Of a DNA stretch of 64,000 nucleotides, positions 26,358 through 41,045 are shown piece by piece; the first letter of the stretch is position 1, and every line of letters starts with the position of its first letter. The position numbers were made by a program, and so were the translations under genes. The notes under the pieces were generated by a model. It saw only the letters and a list, made by a program, of their open reading frames with translations. It did not search any database and was not told the origin of the DNA. Source of the DNA: Pipra filicauda. Taxonomy: Eukaryota > Chordata > Aves > Passeriformes > Pipridae. The stretch spans positions 3,429,493-3,493,492 of the forward strand of contig NW_024103452.1 in assembly GCF_003945595.2 (NCBI RefSeq), given 5' to 3'.

Positions 26358-27312
26358 CATAGACTTATAGAATCATTTAGTTTGGAAAAGACCTTTAAGA
26401 TTATCTAGTCCAACTGTTATACTAATACTGCCAAGTCCACCACTAAATCATGTCCCTAAGTGCCATATCTGCACATCTTTCAAAAACCTCCAGGATGGTG
26501 ACTCCACCACTTCTGTGGGTTGGTAACACTTCCAGAGAAGAAATGTTTCCTAATATCCAACCTGAATCTTCCCTGGTACAACTTGAAGGCCGTTCCCTGT
26601 GTCCTATTGCTTGTCACTCATGAGCAGAGGTTGCTCTCCACCTGGCTACAACCTTCCTTTCAGGTAGTTGTAGAGAGTGATGTCTCCTTGAGCCTCCTCT
26701 TCTCCGGGCTAAACTACCCCAGTTCTCTCTACCCTTCACCAGGGGGGTTGCTCTTCTCTGGACATGCTCCAGCACCTCAGTGTCCTTCTCGTAGTGAGGT
26801 GCAAAAAACTGAACACAGGATTCAAGGTGTGAGCTCAGCACTGCTAAGTACCAGGGGACAGCCTCTGCCCTTGTCCTGCTGGCCACACTGTTGCTGATAC
26901 AGGCAAGGATGTCACTGGCCTTCTTGGCCACGGGCAACTTTTCAGCCACTGTTCAGCCACTGTCAACAAGCACTCCCAGGGCCTTTTCCTCTATGCAGCT
27001 TTCCAGCTACTCTTCCCCCAGCCTGTAGCACTGCATGGGGTTATTGACCAAAGTGCACTTGGTCTGGTTGAACCTCCCACGATTGGCCACAGCCCATCAA
27101 TCCAGCCTGTCCAGATCCCTCTCTGCAGAGCCTTCCTACCTTCAGCAGATCAACACTCCCACATAACCTGGCTGCAAACTTACTGAGGGGGACTCGATCC
27201 CCTTGTCCAGATCATTGACAAAGACATCGAACAGGACTGGACCCAACACTGAGCCCTGGGGAACACCACTGCTGACCAGATGATCTTTTGTGTAACACCA
27301 TATCTCTAGATG
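26358..27312 (-). mobile_element. CR1 LINE, 3' third with ORF2 remnants
   Basis: This is the longest CR1 copy here, about 950 bp, sense with CACNA2D1. Read on the minus strand it starts in the reverse transcriptase domain ([20 protein letters not shown], about 27270-27210). It continues to the ORF2 C-terminus ([20 protein letters not shown] and [12 protein letters not shown], about 26910-26690), then the 3' UTR and tail at 26358-26400. Where CR1 has the catalytic FADD box, the sequence near 27161-27186 reads as FA followed by unrelated residues. A small indel has removed the two aspartates and shifted the frame. The copy is therefore 5'-truncated and dead. A 336-bp open stretch (26614-26949) survives by chance. 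Confidence 0.95.
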
Positions 27313-29254
27313 ATCGTCAGACCATTTGGAAAAATAAAAAGATATTATTTTAAAATTAAACAAGAATTAATGAGCCATCTGCCATTTAACACAGCACCTA
27401 AACGTAATAAATTATCAAGCTTTTTGACAAAGGTATAAAAGAAAGAATAAATGGGAAAAAACTAAGCAATAAAATGTTGAATTTAGTATTTGAATAAAAA
27501 GATCTCAGACCTTCTAAATAAAAGCCATGTACGAAATTTTCAAAGATCTGACTGAATGATCAGAATAATGATTGTTCTAGTGCCCTGTTGTACTTCATAT
27601 GTAAAGATACTTAAATCAAACAGAAAAATAAAGTAATATACATGCAGAGAGTACAGCAACTAATACCAACTTTGCAGTGGATTAATTCCTCATAGAAGTT
27701 AGGCCTGTGTACATGCTTTTGTGAATAATCCTAAGAACAAATAATTCTGATAATATATCACCTCCTTGAGCAGTGGCACCTCTAGTGCTAACTTCGAGGC
27801 TTTAGTTGAATGGTGGAAAAACTGAGTAAACCAAAGTAAAAGCTTTTTTAAAAAAAGGAAAAATAAATTTAAAAAAGACCAAACTTCTGCATTCCATTCT
27901 CTCACTTGTAGAATGCTTTGTAGCAGTACAACCATTTGTTTCCTATCTATAGCATATGATTTCCTGTCTGTTAGAGAAATAAAATATGCACGTGTCATAT
28001 CACAGTGTCCACCACAATTCCACTCGTAAATCATCTGAATACATGAAAATATTATACAAAAAGAATTACAATACTGAAAGTATCTAATATAGACTTTTAA
28101 ATTATAAGTGCACAATACCAAATAGCACTTTATAAATAAGAATTTAGAGATGTTATGTTCTATTATGTACATTTCTGTGAGTGTTGCCCTCCTCTGATGA
28201 TGAACACAGTCCAACCAAAATGTACTCTTCCGTTCTGCAGTCAAATGTCTGCTGTGAGCCTCTAAAGTTCATTCAAATAAAAAAAAGATCCTTATATATT
28301 TTAAGTTACAAATCAGTGGGAAAATGTACTGTAGAAAATATTCAAGGATTTCCAGTTGTTTTTTGACACAAATCCCAACCTTGGGACCTCACCAGAATAA
28401 CACTGAACCTTAGCTAATAAAATACCCAGAGCCTAAGAAAGGCTTAGTTTTAAGATACACTATTTCTGGTCATCTGGGAGAAAGTGTAAGGAGAGAGTTT
28501 GGAAAACTGTATAAATCAAGGGGTAGTAGGGGTCCAGATTTTCCAGCAGTGAAAGGGGGCACAGCTCCACTGAACATAGTAATCAATTTCCATTACTTTA
28601 GGATTAAAAGCTTTTTGTTTTTTAAATCACTGAACCAAACAATGAGGTTTTAGCTCCCTAATACCATTATAGAAAAGCTTATTTCCTTTAATAATAATAA
28701 TAAAAAACATTTTTCTATCTTTTTTCACTGCGATTTATATTAAAGAAAATGGTCTAATCTACTATTAAAAACTTTAACAAAGGAAAAACTATTGACACTA
28801 AGGGCTTGTCTGCTACTTGGAGAAAGGTCTGGTTAGACTGACAGCAAACAACGAAGCAATAAGTGGTTTTAAAAAAGATTTCTTCTAGTTATTTTTCAGG
28901 TCTTTCTCCCTCAGGCTGGCTACAACACAACTGCAGAAGTTGAAAATTATCTCCAAAATCATTCCAGTTACTCATCATTCAGGCTGTCTCTTGTCATTAT
29001 GAGTATGTCAACATTCCTATCCTAAATCCTTAGAATCAAAGCTCTACAGTTGAACAGCTTAATAAAAAATAAAAAAAGCCTTGCCTGAGGCTAGGACATG
29101 ACATCCAAGGTATCAGCCTGAAAACTGAAAGTTGCCCATACCCTCTATTTTATTATTTATTATGGGAAAAAATTGCTTTGCTACCCATCAAGTTGCTAAC
29201 TGTAGAACTTCTCAGCAACACCTCTTTGGCAAGTCAGATATATGGCTGTACATA

Positions 29255-29293
29255 TTCTCTCATCATGTTCATCATACATGTTCTCTCATCATG
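29255..29293. repeat. Short tandem repeat, 26-bp period
   Basis: TTCTCTCATCATG begins at 29255 and again at 29281, with CATCAT-type sequence between them. It looks like a partial local duplication. Confidence 0.8.
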
Positions 29294-29398
29294 CATCAAT
29301 CAACACGAGTAACCTGAATATCTGCTGTGTGGAAAACTTGGAAATTATCAATTATTTCAAGAGAATTTGAATACACCAATCTAATGAAAGATGTGTTA

Positions 29399-30832
<1,434 letters not shown>

Positions 30833-30883
30833 GCATCAACTAAAATAAGCATGTCTTTGGGAGATGCAGCTCCTTGGATATAC
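30833..30883 (-). CDS. CACNA2D1: CACNA2D1 exon: first strand of VWA domain, first MIDAS aspartate
   Basis: This 51-nt exon reads G + 16 codons + GC. It encodes YIQGAASPKDMLILVD and the first two bases of Ala, equal to human residues 244-260. The acceptor is TTATTTATTTCAG and the donor is ATGC|GTAAGT. The hydrophobic beta strand MLILVD ends in the first aspartate (D259) of the DxSxS metal-ion-dependent adhesion site. The motif continues in the next exon, so the MIDAS is split by an intron. Human has Val at 260 and this sequence has Ala, a position that does not itself bind the metal. Confidence 0.96.
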
Positions 30884-31824
<941 letters not shown>

Positions 31825-33684
31825 TTAAAAACTTCATCTCAAGTATTTGAATTACAACAATATAATGAATCAACATCACAGATTTTGCACTACATAAATA
31901 TCAACACTTGGTATTGATAAAAAAAAATCTGTGTAATATGTTGTTGCATTATCTATATATCCTTATATATGATCATATAATATAATGCAATAAAACTGTA
32001 TATATAAAGACCTTCAAGGACCAAGTGTGCTGAAGAAACAGGTACTGACTATAATTGACCACTGATTTCAATGGAACCAGAAATTCAACTGAAGTACTTT
32101 AGAATATGAAATAATTTTTAAAAGAAATATTTGATTAAAAAAACTTATACGTTAATTATTATTGCTTACAGTAATGCTGTACCAAGCTAAAGTTCATTTA
32201 TATACATAAAAACTTGTACACTGACTCAAGAGGTTTACCTAAAAAAGCAAATTAGAAAAGTAACATGAAAGTATCATATTTTCTGAAAGCAAAATAAGAC
32301 GTACATGCTTGTGTTTCTGTAAAGAAAATGTTATGACTGATAACCTTTTGCGGGTGTTTAATCTAGACTTCACCATGATTTTCAGCAAGGACAGGAATTT
32401 TTTCCTTACTGAAAAAACAAAATGAGCCTTTCAAAACCACTTGACAGCTTAATGAATGCAAATAAAAATGTGCAAAGTTAAAGGGAATGAGATAATGTTC
32501 TGCAATTTGTTCTCTCACTGTATGTCAATGGCCTTAGGAAAGCTATTTCCTGACACTAATAATTTTTCTGTCTAAGAAATAAAGAAAGATATAAGCAGAT
32601 CCAGGATTCTTCCCAAAAAAGCATTTATCAAAGACAAAATGGAAGAATTATGATATCTTTACCCATAAATATAAAAGAAGCCACCAGCTTTGAGTAGCTG
32701 CCTATTTTTGATATTATGAAGTGAACCCTTTCCTAAGTCACCAAACCCTGAGTTGGCTCATCACCTACCAGAACATTTAAGTCAAGTGTAACCCACAGGA
32801 CATTTATCAGTACACATTTAACAGCTGTAGAAAACACTGTGTATGGCTGCACACCAGGAGAACCTCAAAGTCTACACCAGTATTGTCTGTGATCCCAGAC
32901 TAGACCACCTGGCAGGTCCTTTGGGACCTGACAGCAGAAGAGTATTTGAAATTTCCAGAAATTAGAAAATTGAATTTTTAAGACCGATATATGTTAATAT
33001 TCTAACTTAAGTAACATTACTTAGGTATGCACAGGTTAAATTCACCAGTATTTATGAGCCCACATGGTTAGCACATATTCAATGACAAATTTTTTGTGTC
33101 TGTCCAGGCTATCCTATCCATAGTAATTCCATCTGAAAACACATCCTTCAACAACGTTCCCTGAGACTTGCAAAATCTGCATGCAATGTACTCCTTTCAG
33201 CTTGTATTATGATTGGATTAAGCAAAACACCAAATATAAATCAAGATACTGACCAACAGTGTATTTGGCTATATCTTTGCCAAAACTTCCAGTCTTTCCA
33301 GTGACACCCAATAAAAGGCTATGCCATGCCAAATCTGTCCCTGTTAATAGACATGTATCTTGGACAGTCTTCATAAACAGAGAATTATCTGAATGCATGA
33401 TCTGGATTTATTTCAAAACAACATATAAAATGCAATTTACACTGGCAATGTCACTTTTTTCACATGAAAGGTAAGTCCAGCTCCTTAAGTGCATTCTCCA
33501 AAGCAAATGGATGGTGGTTCACAGAGAATTTCAATGCAGGAGTGGAAGAATGGTCCTTCTAACACTATCATCATATTCTACTGTGACGGTAGATACTGGC
33601 ATAGTTAACCATTTTAAATTGAATCAATGTTCTAAAGACACACAAAGGAAGACTGTCCCTGTAGCCAATATAAATTATCTACTG

Positions 33685-33733
33685 AAAACCATCATTAGCT
33701 AAAACCATCATTAGCTAAAACCATCATTTAGCT
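33685..33733. repeat. 16-bp unit in three tandem copies
   Basis: AAAACCATCATTAGCT is repeated exactly at 33685-33700 and 33701-33716. A third copy with one inserted T follows to 33733. Confidence 0.95.
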
Positions 33734-36700
33734 AAAATTTATCTGATATCATAACCTCAAGAAGATGATAGTGTAACTTCACATACTATTTTAAACTCTC
33801 TAAGTAAACTTTCTAAGTGCTAAACTAAAATTTAAAGAAATATAGGTTAAGACTACCTTTTACCTGTGTAAAAGAAGACTATGAGAAATAATTCAGCTTC
33901 TTTTTTCTACAAAATTTGAGACCTATAAACACATGCTAATGTTATAGCACCTGACATCACTTCCTCGAAGTCAATGCCAGTTGTCTAGTCAGAAAGCACT
34001 TCAGAACTGGGGCTTTTAGATCACTGTATGGCAAATCTTTCAGAAACATGAAGAGCTAAAATTAACACCAACTAATACATCAAATAATAAAAATCTGAAA
34101 TGCCTGAAACTTTCCCTAGTATTTCCAAAATCACCAAAAGTCTTTGTATAACAAAAGTTGATTTATTTTTTTTTTAAACTGTAATGCACACCACAACAAC
34201 ACTTTTAAAAATTACTTCTTTTCTTTCTTTCCCCTCTAAATATGGAGAAGATTCTCAAAACTTCTGGTTGAAACAGAGTAAAATGAAGGATATGAAGACA
34301 AATGTTTCCAAATTGTGCTTCAGTGGAATTCCTTCTGTTAAGACTTGAACTGCTAAGCCTTGCACTTAGTTCTACCATAGCTTTTCAGTAACATTCTGAA
34401 CTGCAACAAGGTCTGAATGGTCCCCTTCTGGCTACATCTACATTAGTAGGATAAAAAGCACAACAGAAGGGAACACATTCACCAGAACCAGGCCAAGAAC
34501 TATTGGAACAGGACAACACTCCAATTATACACAAAATAAACTGTGAATAAACCACTCATCACACTACTTGCAGCCTATTTAATCCTTTTGGAGATAACTT
34601 TCAATGGTAACACAGTTTTTCTTTTTGGGACGTAGACACAGTGCTGAACACAACAGCTAAATTCTACTTTTCTTTTAGTACAAACACCAGAATTTCCATG
34701 ACTGAAAAATTTATGATCAGATATTAATGGGTGGTGGATTATACACTTATTAAGACGCATAAAGTTTAATGAGAAAACTGTTTCTATTGATATTTATGAT
34801 GGTTTCTACAACAGTTTGCATAATCTAGTAGAAAATCTCTGCATGGCTAAACATAAATAAGGACTCAGGACTTAGTACCTAAAATTTCATTCACACCAAA
34901 GAAGTGCTGAATTCCCTTTTCAACTTCAAGAATTAACATGACTAAATTACTCATTCATCTTATACTCTCTCTGGAATAGCACTTTTAATTTTAGATGGCT
35001 TTGAATGGTCTCAAATCTATTCACTGGTTTTGGTAACATTTTGAGTATTTATGGATATTAGTGAAATGATTATTAAGAGGAAACTGAAATTCCCTTATGA
35101 TATTTGATCTCCACTGATCAAATTTAATGTATCCTGATTAATTATTTAATTTTTTTTGGGGGGTCAAAGGTGATAAATACTTTCTATGCAAAACCAAATA
35201 TACATCTATAATTATACAGAAATAATGAGAAGGGATGGAGACCACTGAAAGAAAAATGTGTTGCCTTATATATAGCATATACTATAAAGACATTTGGGGA
35301 AACTGGCTTACATATTACTGACAAAAGCCATTACATGGCCTAAGATGAAGGCAAAATTAAATACACAAAAAATACGTTTAAAATTTTTTGCTAAAAAACT
35401 AAAATTGCAGATCAAGGATTAGGAGAGTTACAGTTTTATTTACATAACTTATTTTTTAACAATTTTTTATCAGATGCCTTGGAACCCAGCTCACTAACAT
35501 CTTCAAGAAATCTGCCTCCGTGTTTCATTATTGCATGTGACTATCTTTGAACTATATCAACACTGCATGGTTCTCTGTTGCATACATCAGGCTTTAGTCA
35601 TGTTCCTCTTTGATGATTTTGTTGCTTGGCGTGTGGATATATTTGATACTTTATAAATTATTCATTGGATTTGCTATCCTTCCCACCTCTGTTGTTTGCA
35701 TTATGGAGATACAGGACTGGCTATATTTCAAGCAAGAGGAAGGTACGCTTTCCTTTCACTCTATATGTGCTTTACTTCTCCACATTCAGAGTGAAAATCC
35801 TCAGTTTTGTTGATTACAAGCAGAACCAATTCATGCAGTACAGAGACTGCCACAGGATAAAGCCTAAATGAAAGTATTTGTTAGGAAAGGTTGTTGGCTA
35901 CAACCTCCCATTCTGAATGCATGACATGATTCCAGAGGCACAGGTGAGCGTCATAAGGGAAACTTTCCTGAAAAGTCCTGCCTGCTCTACTGATTAGGTA
36001 TGTCTGTGTGAGGAACTGATAGGCAGAGATGAATTATTAACAGCTTTACATCCCTTTGCGTTATTAATACACTTGGGAAAAGAGGCTAAAGCTGATAGTA
36101 AGACAGGCAACAAATGCCAATAATAAAATCCCAGACAGCATCATCTTATTTTGACTCAAGCCACATTACCTTTCCATCTCAGAGGGTTACTTGGTAGTTA
36201 ACCTCAATATAGCATTTACCAGGTGTGACATCCCACCAGGTTAGACAAATAAATATTTGTTACAGTTGAATTTTACCTTGCTATCTCCCAAATAAACATT
36301 TATGTGGATAATCAAAACAATCAAACCCATAGACTATTCAGTTTCCTGAGCCAGATTCAGTAAAATCTTCCTCAGGTTGAGCAAAGATACAAGCTATAAC
36401 AAATACTTTGCCGCTTAGATGCTTTTCATCTTTTAGTGAACTTCTGTGAAAAAACCTGCATCCAGATATGTGATAGCCCAGACTATTTGAGAAATGTGAT
36501 ATTCCTCAGCTTATTACTCAGAAAGAAGTCAATTTAATTTCAGGGTAGCAGCAGCACCTTTATAGAATTCCTTAGCTATTTTTCAGTAAAAGGTGAAAAG
36601 TGGCAAGACATAGTAATTAAAAATAAGTCACAGCTTTAAGAGCCTCTTACATTAATCACCATGAAGTGTTTTCAACTGCTAAGCTTAGTACTCAGGATAT

Positions 36701-37615
36701 TTGCATCATAATGATGCCTTGGATTAATAACTGGTTACTACCATCCCCCCCAAGTCAGAGACTGCCCCTGACCAACTCTGCACTACCACACCAGACATTC
36801 AGTCAAAACTGAATGCAGCCACTTCTTCATGATTGTACTCCAATAATTGACTGAAATTGCCAAGATTTCAAGGTACGTTCAGGTAAAATCCATGCAATGT
36901 CCTCTTTGCTTTTCTGTATAGTGATGAAGCTATGAAAGTTAAGGATAATAATCCGAAAGATTTTTCAGAATGTATTACTTATGTGGTGTTGGGTAATTAT
37001 GTTATGGGCAATACTGCATTCAGTTTTATCCCAAATCAGTTCAGCAAAGATTTTATATGGGACCGGTCCATACACAAACAAATCTATTAATATTCGCTCC
37101 CAGTATAACAAAAAAACCAAAAGCAATTGGAAGGTGCAACTCATACTGCAATCTGCAACTTAAAATTAACCTCTCAAATTGCTCTGTGTTATCTTAGTTC
37201 AGAAGCAAGTGTTTCTCCTTCTGCATGTATAAACTGAATTTCATCCTAAATGTGCTGCTCACATTAGTTTCACCTGGACTAGCTACCACATCCCCAAAGA
37301 GGGTGGAGGTATCAGAGCTTGAGGAGAAGAAGGACAGAAGTAACAGGGTGTTTTGTTGGGTTTGTTGTTGTTTTCTTTTTTTCTCCCATAAAACAAATTC
37401 TGGAGATTTCAAACTGTATCATAAAGACACAGAGATGGCATGAATTTTAGCACAAAGACACGGTGACCTGCTGATGCAACTTTTTAAACTCACTAGAAAT
37501 AGTTCATTATCCTGTAACTGGGTAGATCCGCTTTCTTAACTGCAACGTTCAGCACATCAATTTTGAAAAATGAGCCACAATTGAACTTACATTGTAAGAC
37601 TTTTCATATCACGAA

Positions 37616-37932
37616 AAGAGGTTGTAGTGAGGTGGGTGTCAATCTCTTCTCCCAGGTAACAAGTGACAGGACGAAAGGAAATGGCCTGAAGTTGCCCCAG
37701 GGAGGTTTAGATTGAATGTTACGAAAAATTTCTTCACAGAAAGGGTTGTGAAAGCATAGGAACAGGCAGCCCAGGGAAGTGGTAGAGTCACTATCCCTGG
37801 AGTTTCAAAAAACACATGGATGTGGCATTTGAGGACATGGTTTAGTAGTAAATATGGTGGTGGTGCTGGGTTGAAGGTTAGACTTCATGATCTTAAAGGT
37901 CTTTTCCAACCTAACAATGCTATGTTCTATAA
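37616..37932 (+). mobile_element. CR1 LINE 3' fragment
   Basis: Characteristic CR1 phrases appear in order: GTGACAGGACGAAAGGAAAT, GGTTTAGATTGAATGTTACG, AAATTTCTTCACAGAAAGGG, CAGGCAGCCCAGGGAAGTGG, and the tail CTTTTCCAACCTAACAATGC followed by TATGTTCTAT. It is antisense to CACNA2D1, 5'-truncated, and about 315 bp long. Confidence 0.95.
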
Positions 37933-40464
37933 GCATGGTTAGATTCAAATCGCGTCAGCTCATGTCCTTCCCTCTCAGATTTCAAGGGATAAAAAGAAAA
38001 GGGAAGTCAACAACACTCAGAGAGGTTTATTTCTATACAAAAGGTAGAAGTATCTAACTCACACACTAATTGCACTAATTGATAATTTATAAGCTGCATT
38101 ACTAGGAAAGGTTTGGGCTTTACTTTGTTTTTCTACTTTAAAGGCTCCTTTAAATGTTGAGCTGTTAACAGGAACTAACAGCTATAAAATACAAAACCTT
38201 TTGAAAAAAAACAAGTGAAGTTCTCAGTTTTTTCAAGGCTTTTGATTCATTTTGTATGGATTTTTTAGGCTTTCTAGTCTCTTAGTATCTGCTTCAGTAA
38301 TTACTTTCTCTGGAGAGTTCAATATCATGGCCAAAACACTATTGCTTGCCATTAATTGTTAACACAAGAGCAGCTGTGCACAGCAAGCCCTTCATTTGGA
38401 GAGATACCATTTTATTTTATTAGAAATTGATTTTTGAAGCTCTTCTATTATTAATTTGTCTAAGCAAGGAATGCACTAGTAGATGAGTGAGACCTGCTTC
38501 TCTAATATCTGGAAACAGGTTAAGATTTGATTTTTTTTTTTTTTAATGAAGGATAAGAGATCATACTAGCACTTCTCTATCCATTTTTCAATACAGAAGT
38601 TTGAAGACTTTAGGGACAAAATTATTTTTCTGAATAATCAGCACTAAAAAGTTGTTTTCTTTATCTGTGAATTTTTCCATTTAACACCTTGTAAGCTCTA
38701 ATTACAAAGAAATATCCCAGTAAAATACTGGCATAAGCAATACAAAGAGATTTTTCTCTAATTAATTAAAATTCCCATCATATTATATGTACTTATTACA
38801 TAAATAAAAGAAGGTTAAATACAAGGTAACTCTACAGTAAAAAAAGGGAAAGAATACAACAGTTCTTTACACTGTACTCTTCAGTACCTACATTAGAAAC
38901 ATCCAGAGAAGATTACCAGACCCATTGATATTGAAACAATGAATTTAAGTATGACTTAATGAACGTAAAAGCACACTGAATCTTAAAATATTGTTGCTAT
39001 GCATATTCCTGGCTTGAATACCTAACCTTCAGAGGATCACTGAAGGAGCTATTTTATCTCTTTATATCTGTTTCTTTTATCTGCAAAATAGGGACAGTGA
39101 AGTTTTTTATGAGTTTTGAAACCAGAAGTGTTAAGATGAAAATTTAGGCATGTGTTATATGCCATGCAGCATATACATGCTATGCAGTATAGCACAAAAT
39201 AATCCAGGGGTCTCTGAGAACATAAGGTGTCCTGGAACAGGACTGGAGAACTTTGAAGTACAGAAGAAACAAAACCCCATTGCTATTCACTAGGAAAGGC
39301 TGCCACCATGTGTAGTCCCTTCAGTCACGCTGTGGGGCTGTCTAAAGGATTCTAATAAAACTCTGACTAGTCCTGTTTAATAATAGAGATACACCTTTAA
39401 AGCTGAGGGAGCAGATGAACTTAAGAAAGACATGTATACGTGATTAAGACATGTTCAGATATGCTTAAAGAATTCTTCTCTAATACAGGTAAGGTCAAAT
39501 GAAGATGACAAGTTTGTGTGTCTAGGTTATGTGGTAAGAGAAGGGTTATGGAGCTGCAGGTTGGGCTCTGCTTTCTCCTTTATGAAAAAGCCCCGAATAA
39601 AAAACTCCATAAATACAACAGAGAAAAATCCCACATCTATGCAGCACTTTGGGGGAAAGGAAGACATACCTTTTGCCAGACATACCATATTGTGAAAGCA
39701 AGTTTTCAGTGGAATTTCCCATCGGCCCTTTTAAATCTCCAGATGGAAGTGGGAAGATTTGGAACATCTGGGGACAGGATACTATTTCTTTTTCGGTTTT
39801 ATTTTTGTTATGAATTGCCTCAACTTTTTAGATCTTGACAAAACATGGCACATTTCCACCTTCAGGTTACTGCAGACCAAATATTGTCACAATGAGCCTA
39901 CATTCAGCATTTCTTCACAAAAGGCACTGAATCTCCTCATGCATCATCATGCTGCTGTTATGGATATATAAAACTCACTAACTGAAATCTGAGACTATTG
40001 GTACTACCAGTATCCACGTCAGTACTACCCTTTCTAGTATTACCCTTGGGAAAATCATTATTTAGTATACTTCCCTGAGAGATTTGAGTCAGTACTGCTG
40101 ACCAAACAGGGTTTTTACTACACATTCATCTAAATCAAGACTGTGTTTTCATTTGAGTAAACCCGCGAAGCAAAATTTTCTTAGTATATTTATTACTATA
40201 ACTAGAAAGCCTCCTATATCATCTTTAACTGCAAATAAATGTATGTTGTTTGCAGTCAAAAAAACCCCAAAATGCATTCTTTACTGAGGATCTCAGTTTT
40301 ACAAAAAAAACCAAACGACAACAAACAAACCAAAAGAGAGTGTGCATCTGGTAAAAGGCACATAAATCCAAAGTGGATTTTAAATGATTATCAAGGATGA
40401 TCTTGCAATGATACCCACCAGTCCCCTCAATACTCATGGGTCCATGCCATCGGGTCAGAAGAAC

Positions 40465-40743
40465 TTCTGCAGAATCACAATGTGCTGAGTTGGAAGGGAT
40501 CCACAAGGACTATTGAGTCCTGCACAGGACACTCCAAGAATCACACCATGTGCCTGAGAGCATTGTCCAAATCCTTCTTCAACTCAGACAGGCTTGGTCC
40601 TTTGACTACTTCCTTGAGGAGCCTATTCCAGTGCTCAACCATGCTCTGGGTGAAAAAGCTTTTCCTAATATCTCACCTAAACCTCCCCTGACTCAATTTT
40701 ATGCCATTTCCTCAAGTCCCATCGCTGGTCACAAGAGTGAAGC
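40465..40743 (-). mobile_element. CR1 LINE 3' UTR, part of an internally deleted copy
   Basis: On the plus strand this runs from GAATCACAATGTGCTGAGTT and GGAAGGGATCCACAAGGACT through GCCTATTCCAGTGCTCAACC and GTGAAAAAGCTTTTCCTAAT to CCATCGCTGGTCACAAGAG. This is the reverse complement of a CR1 3' end. It meets an ORF2 segment of the same orientation at about 40743. Confidence 0.93.
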
Positions 40744-41045
40744 AAGTTATGATTGCCCCAGACTTGTGATTAGTGAGGGCTGGTCTTACAAGTAAGGACT
40801 GAGGTAAAGAAGATAATGAGTACCTCAGCCTTTTCCATACTTTTTGTCAACAAGTCGCCAGCCCCGCCACGGAGCAGCAGGCCCACATTCTGCAGCAAGT
40901 CCATATTTTCCTTAGTCCTTTTGTTGCTGATGTTTTGTAGAAGCTCTTCCTGTTGTAATTCGTATCTCTCACCAGATTCAACTCCAAGTGGGCTTTGGTA
41001 TCCTTGGACAGTGTCTTTATATTCCCTCCAGGTCATCTATCTTTC
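40744..41045 (-). mobile_element. CR1 ORF2 linker segment (endonuclease-RT interdomain)
   Basis: Minus-strand translation gives NISNKRTKENMDLLQN, then GDLLTKSMEKAEVL and FFTSVLTCKTS. These match the CR1 ORF2 stretch between the endonuclease and the reverse transcriptase, where intact elements read roughly YISNKRRTKEN...EKAEVLNAFFTSVL. The RT domain and C-terminus that should follow are absent, and the 3' UTR follows directly. The simplest reading is one CR1 copy with a large internal deletion. Confidence 0.88.

Noticed and set aside
26614..26949. Overlapping open frames of 111 and 125 codons on the two strands.
   Set aside because: The minus-strand frame is the C-terminus of a dead CR1 ORF2, and the plus-strand frame is its antisense shadow.
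27699..28244. Minus-strand open frame of 181 codons with a charged, less random-looking start (TAERKSTFWLDCVHHQRRAT).
   Set aside because: The rest is low-complexity hydrophobic sequence, there is no match to alpha2delta-1 or any family I know, and the flanking exons already join in phase without it. It might be an unrecognised repeat, which RNA-seq or BLASTP could decide.
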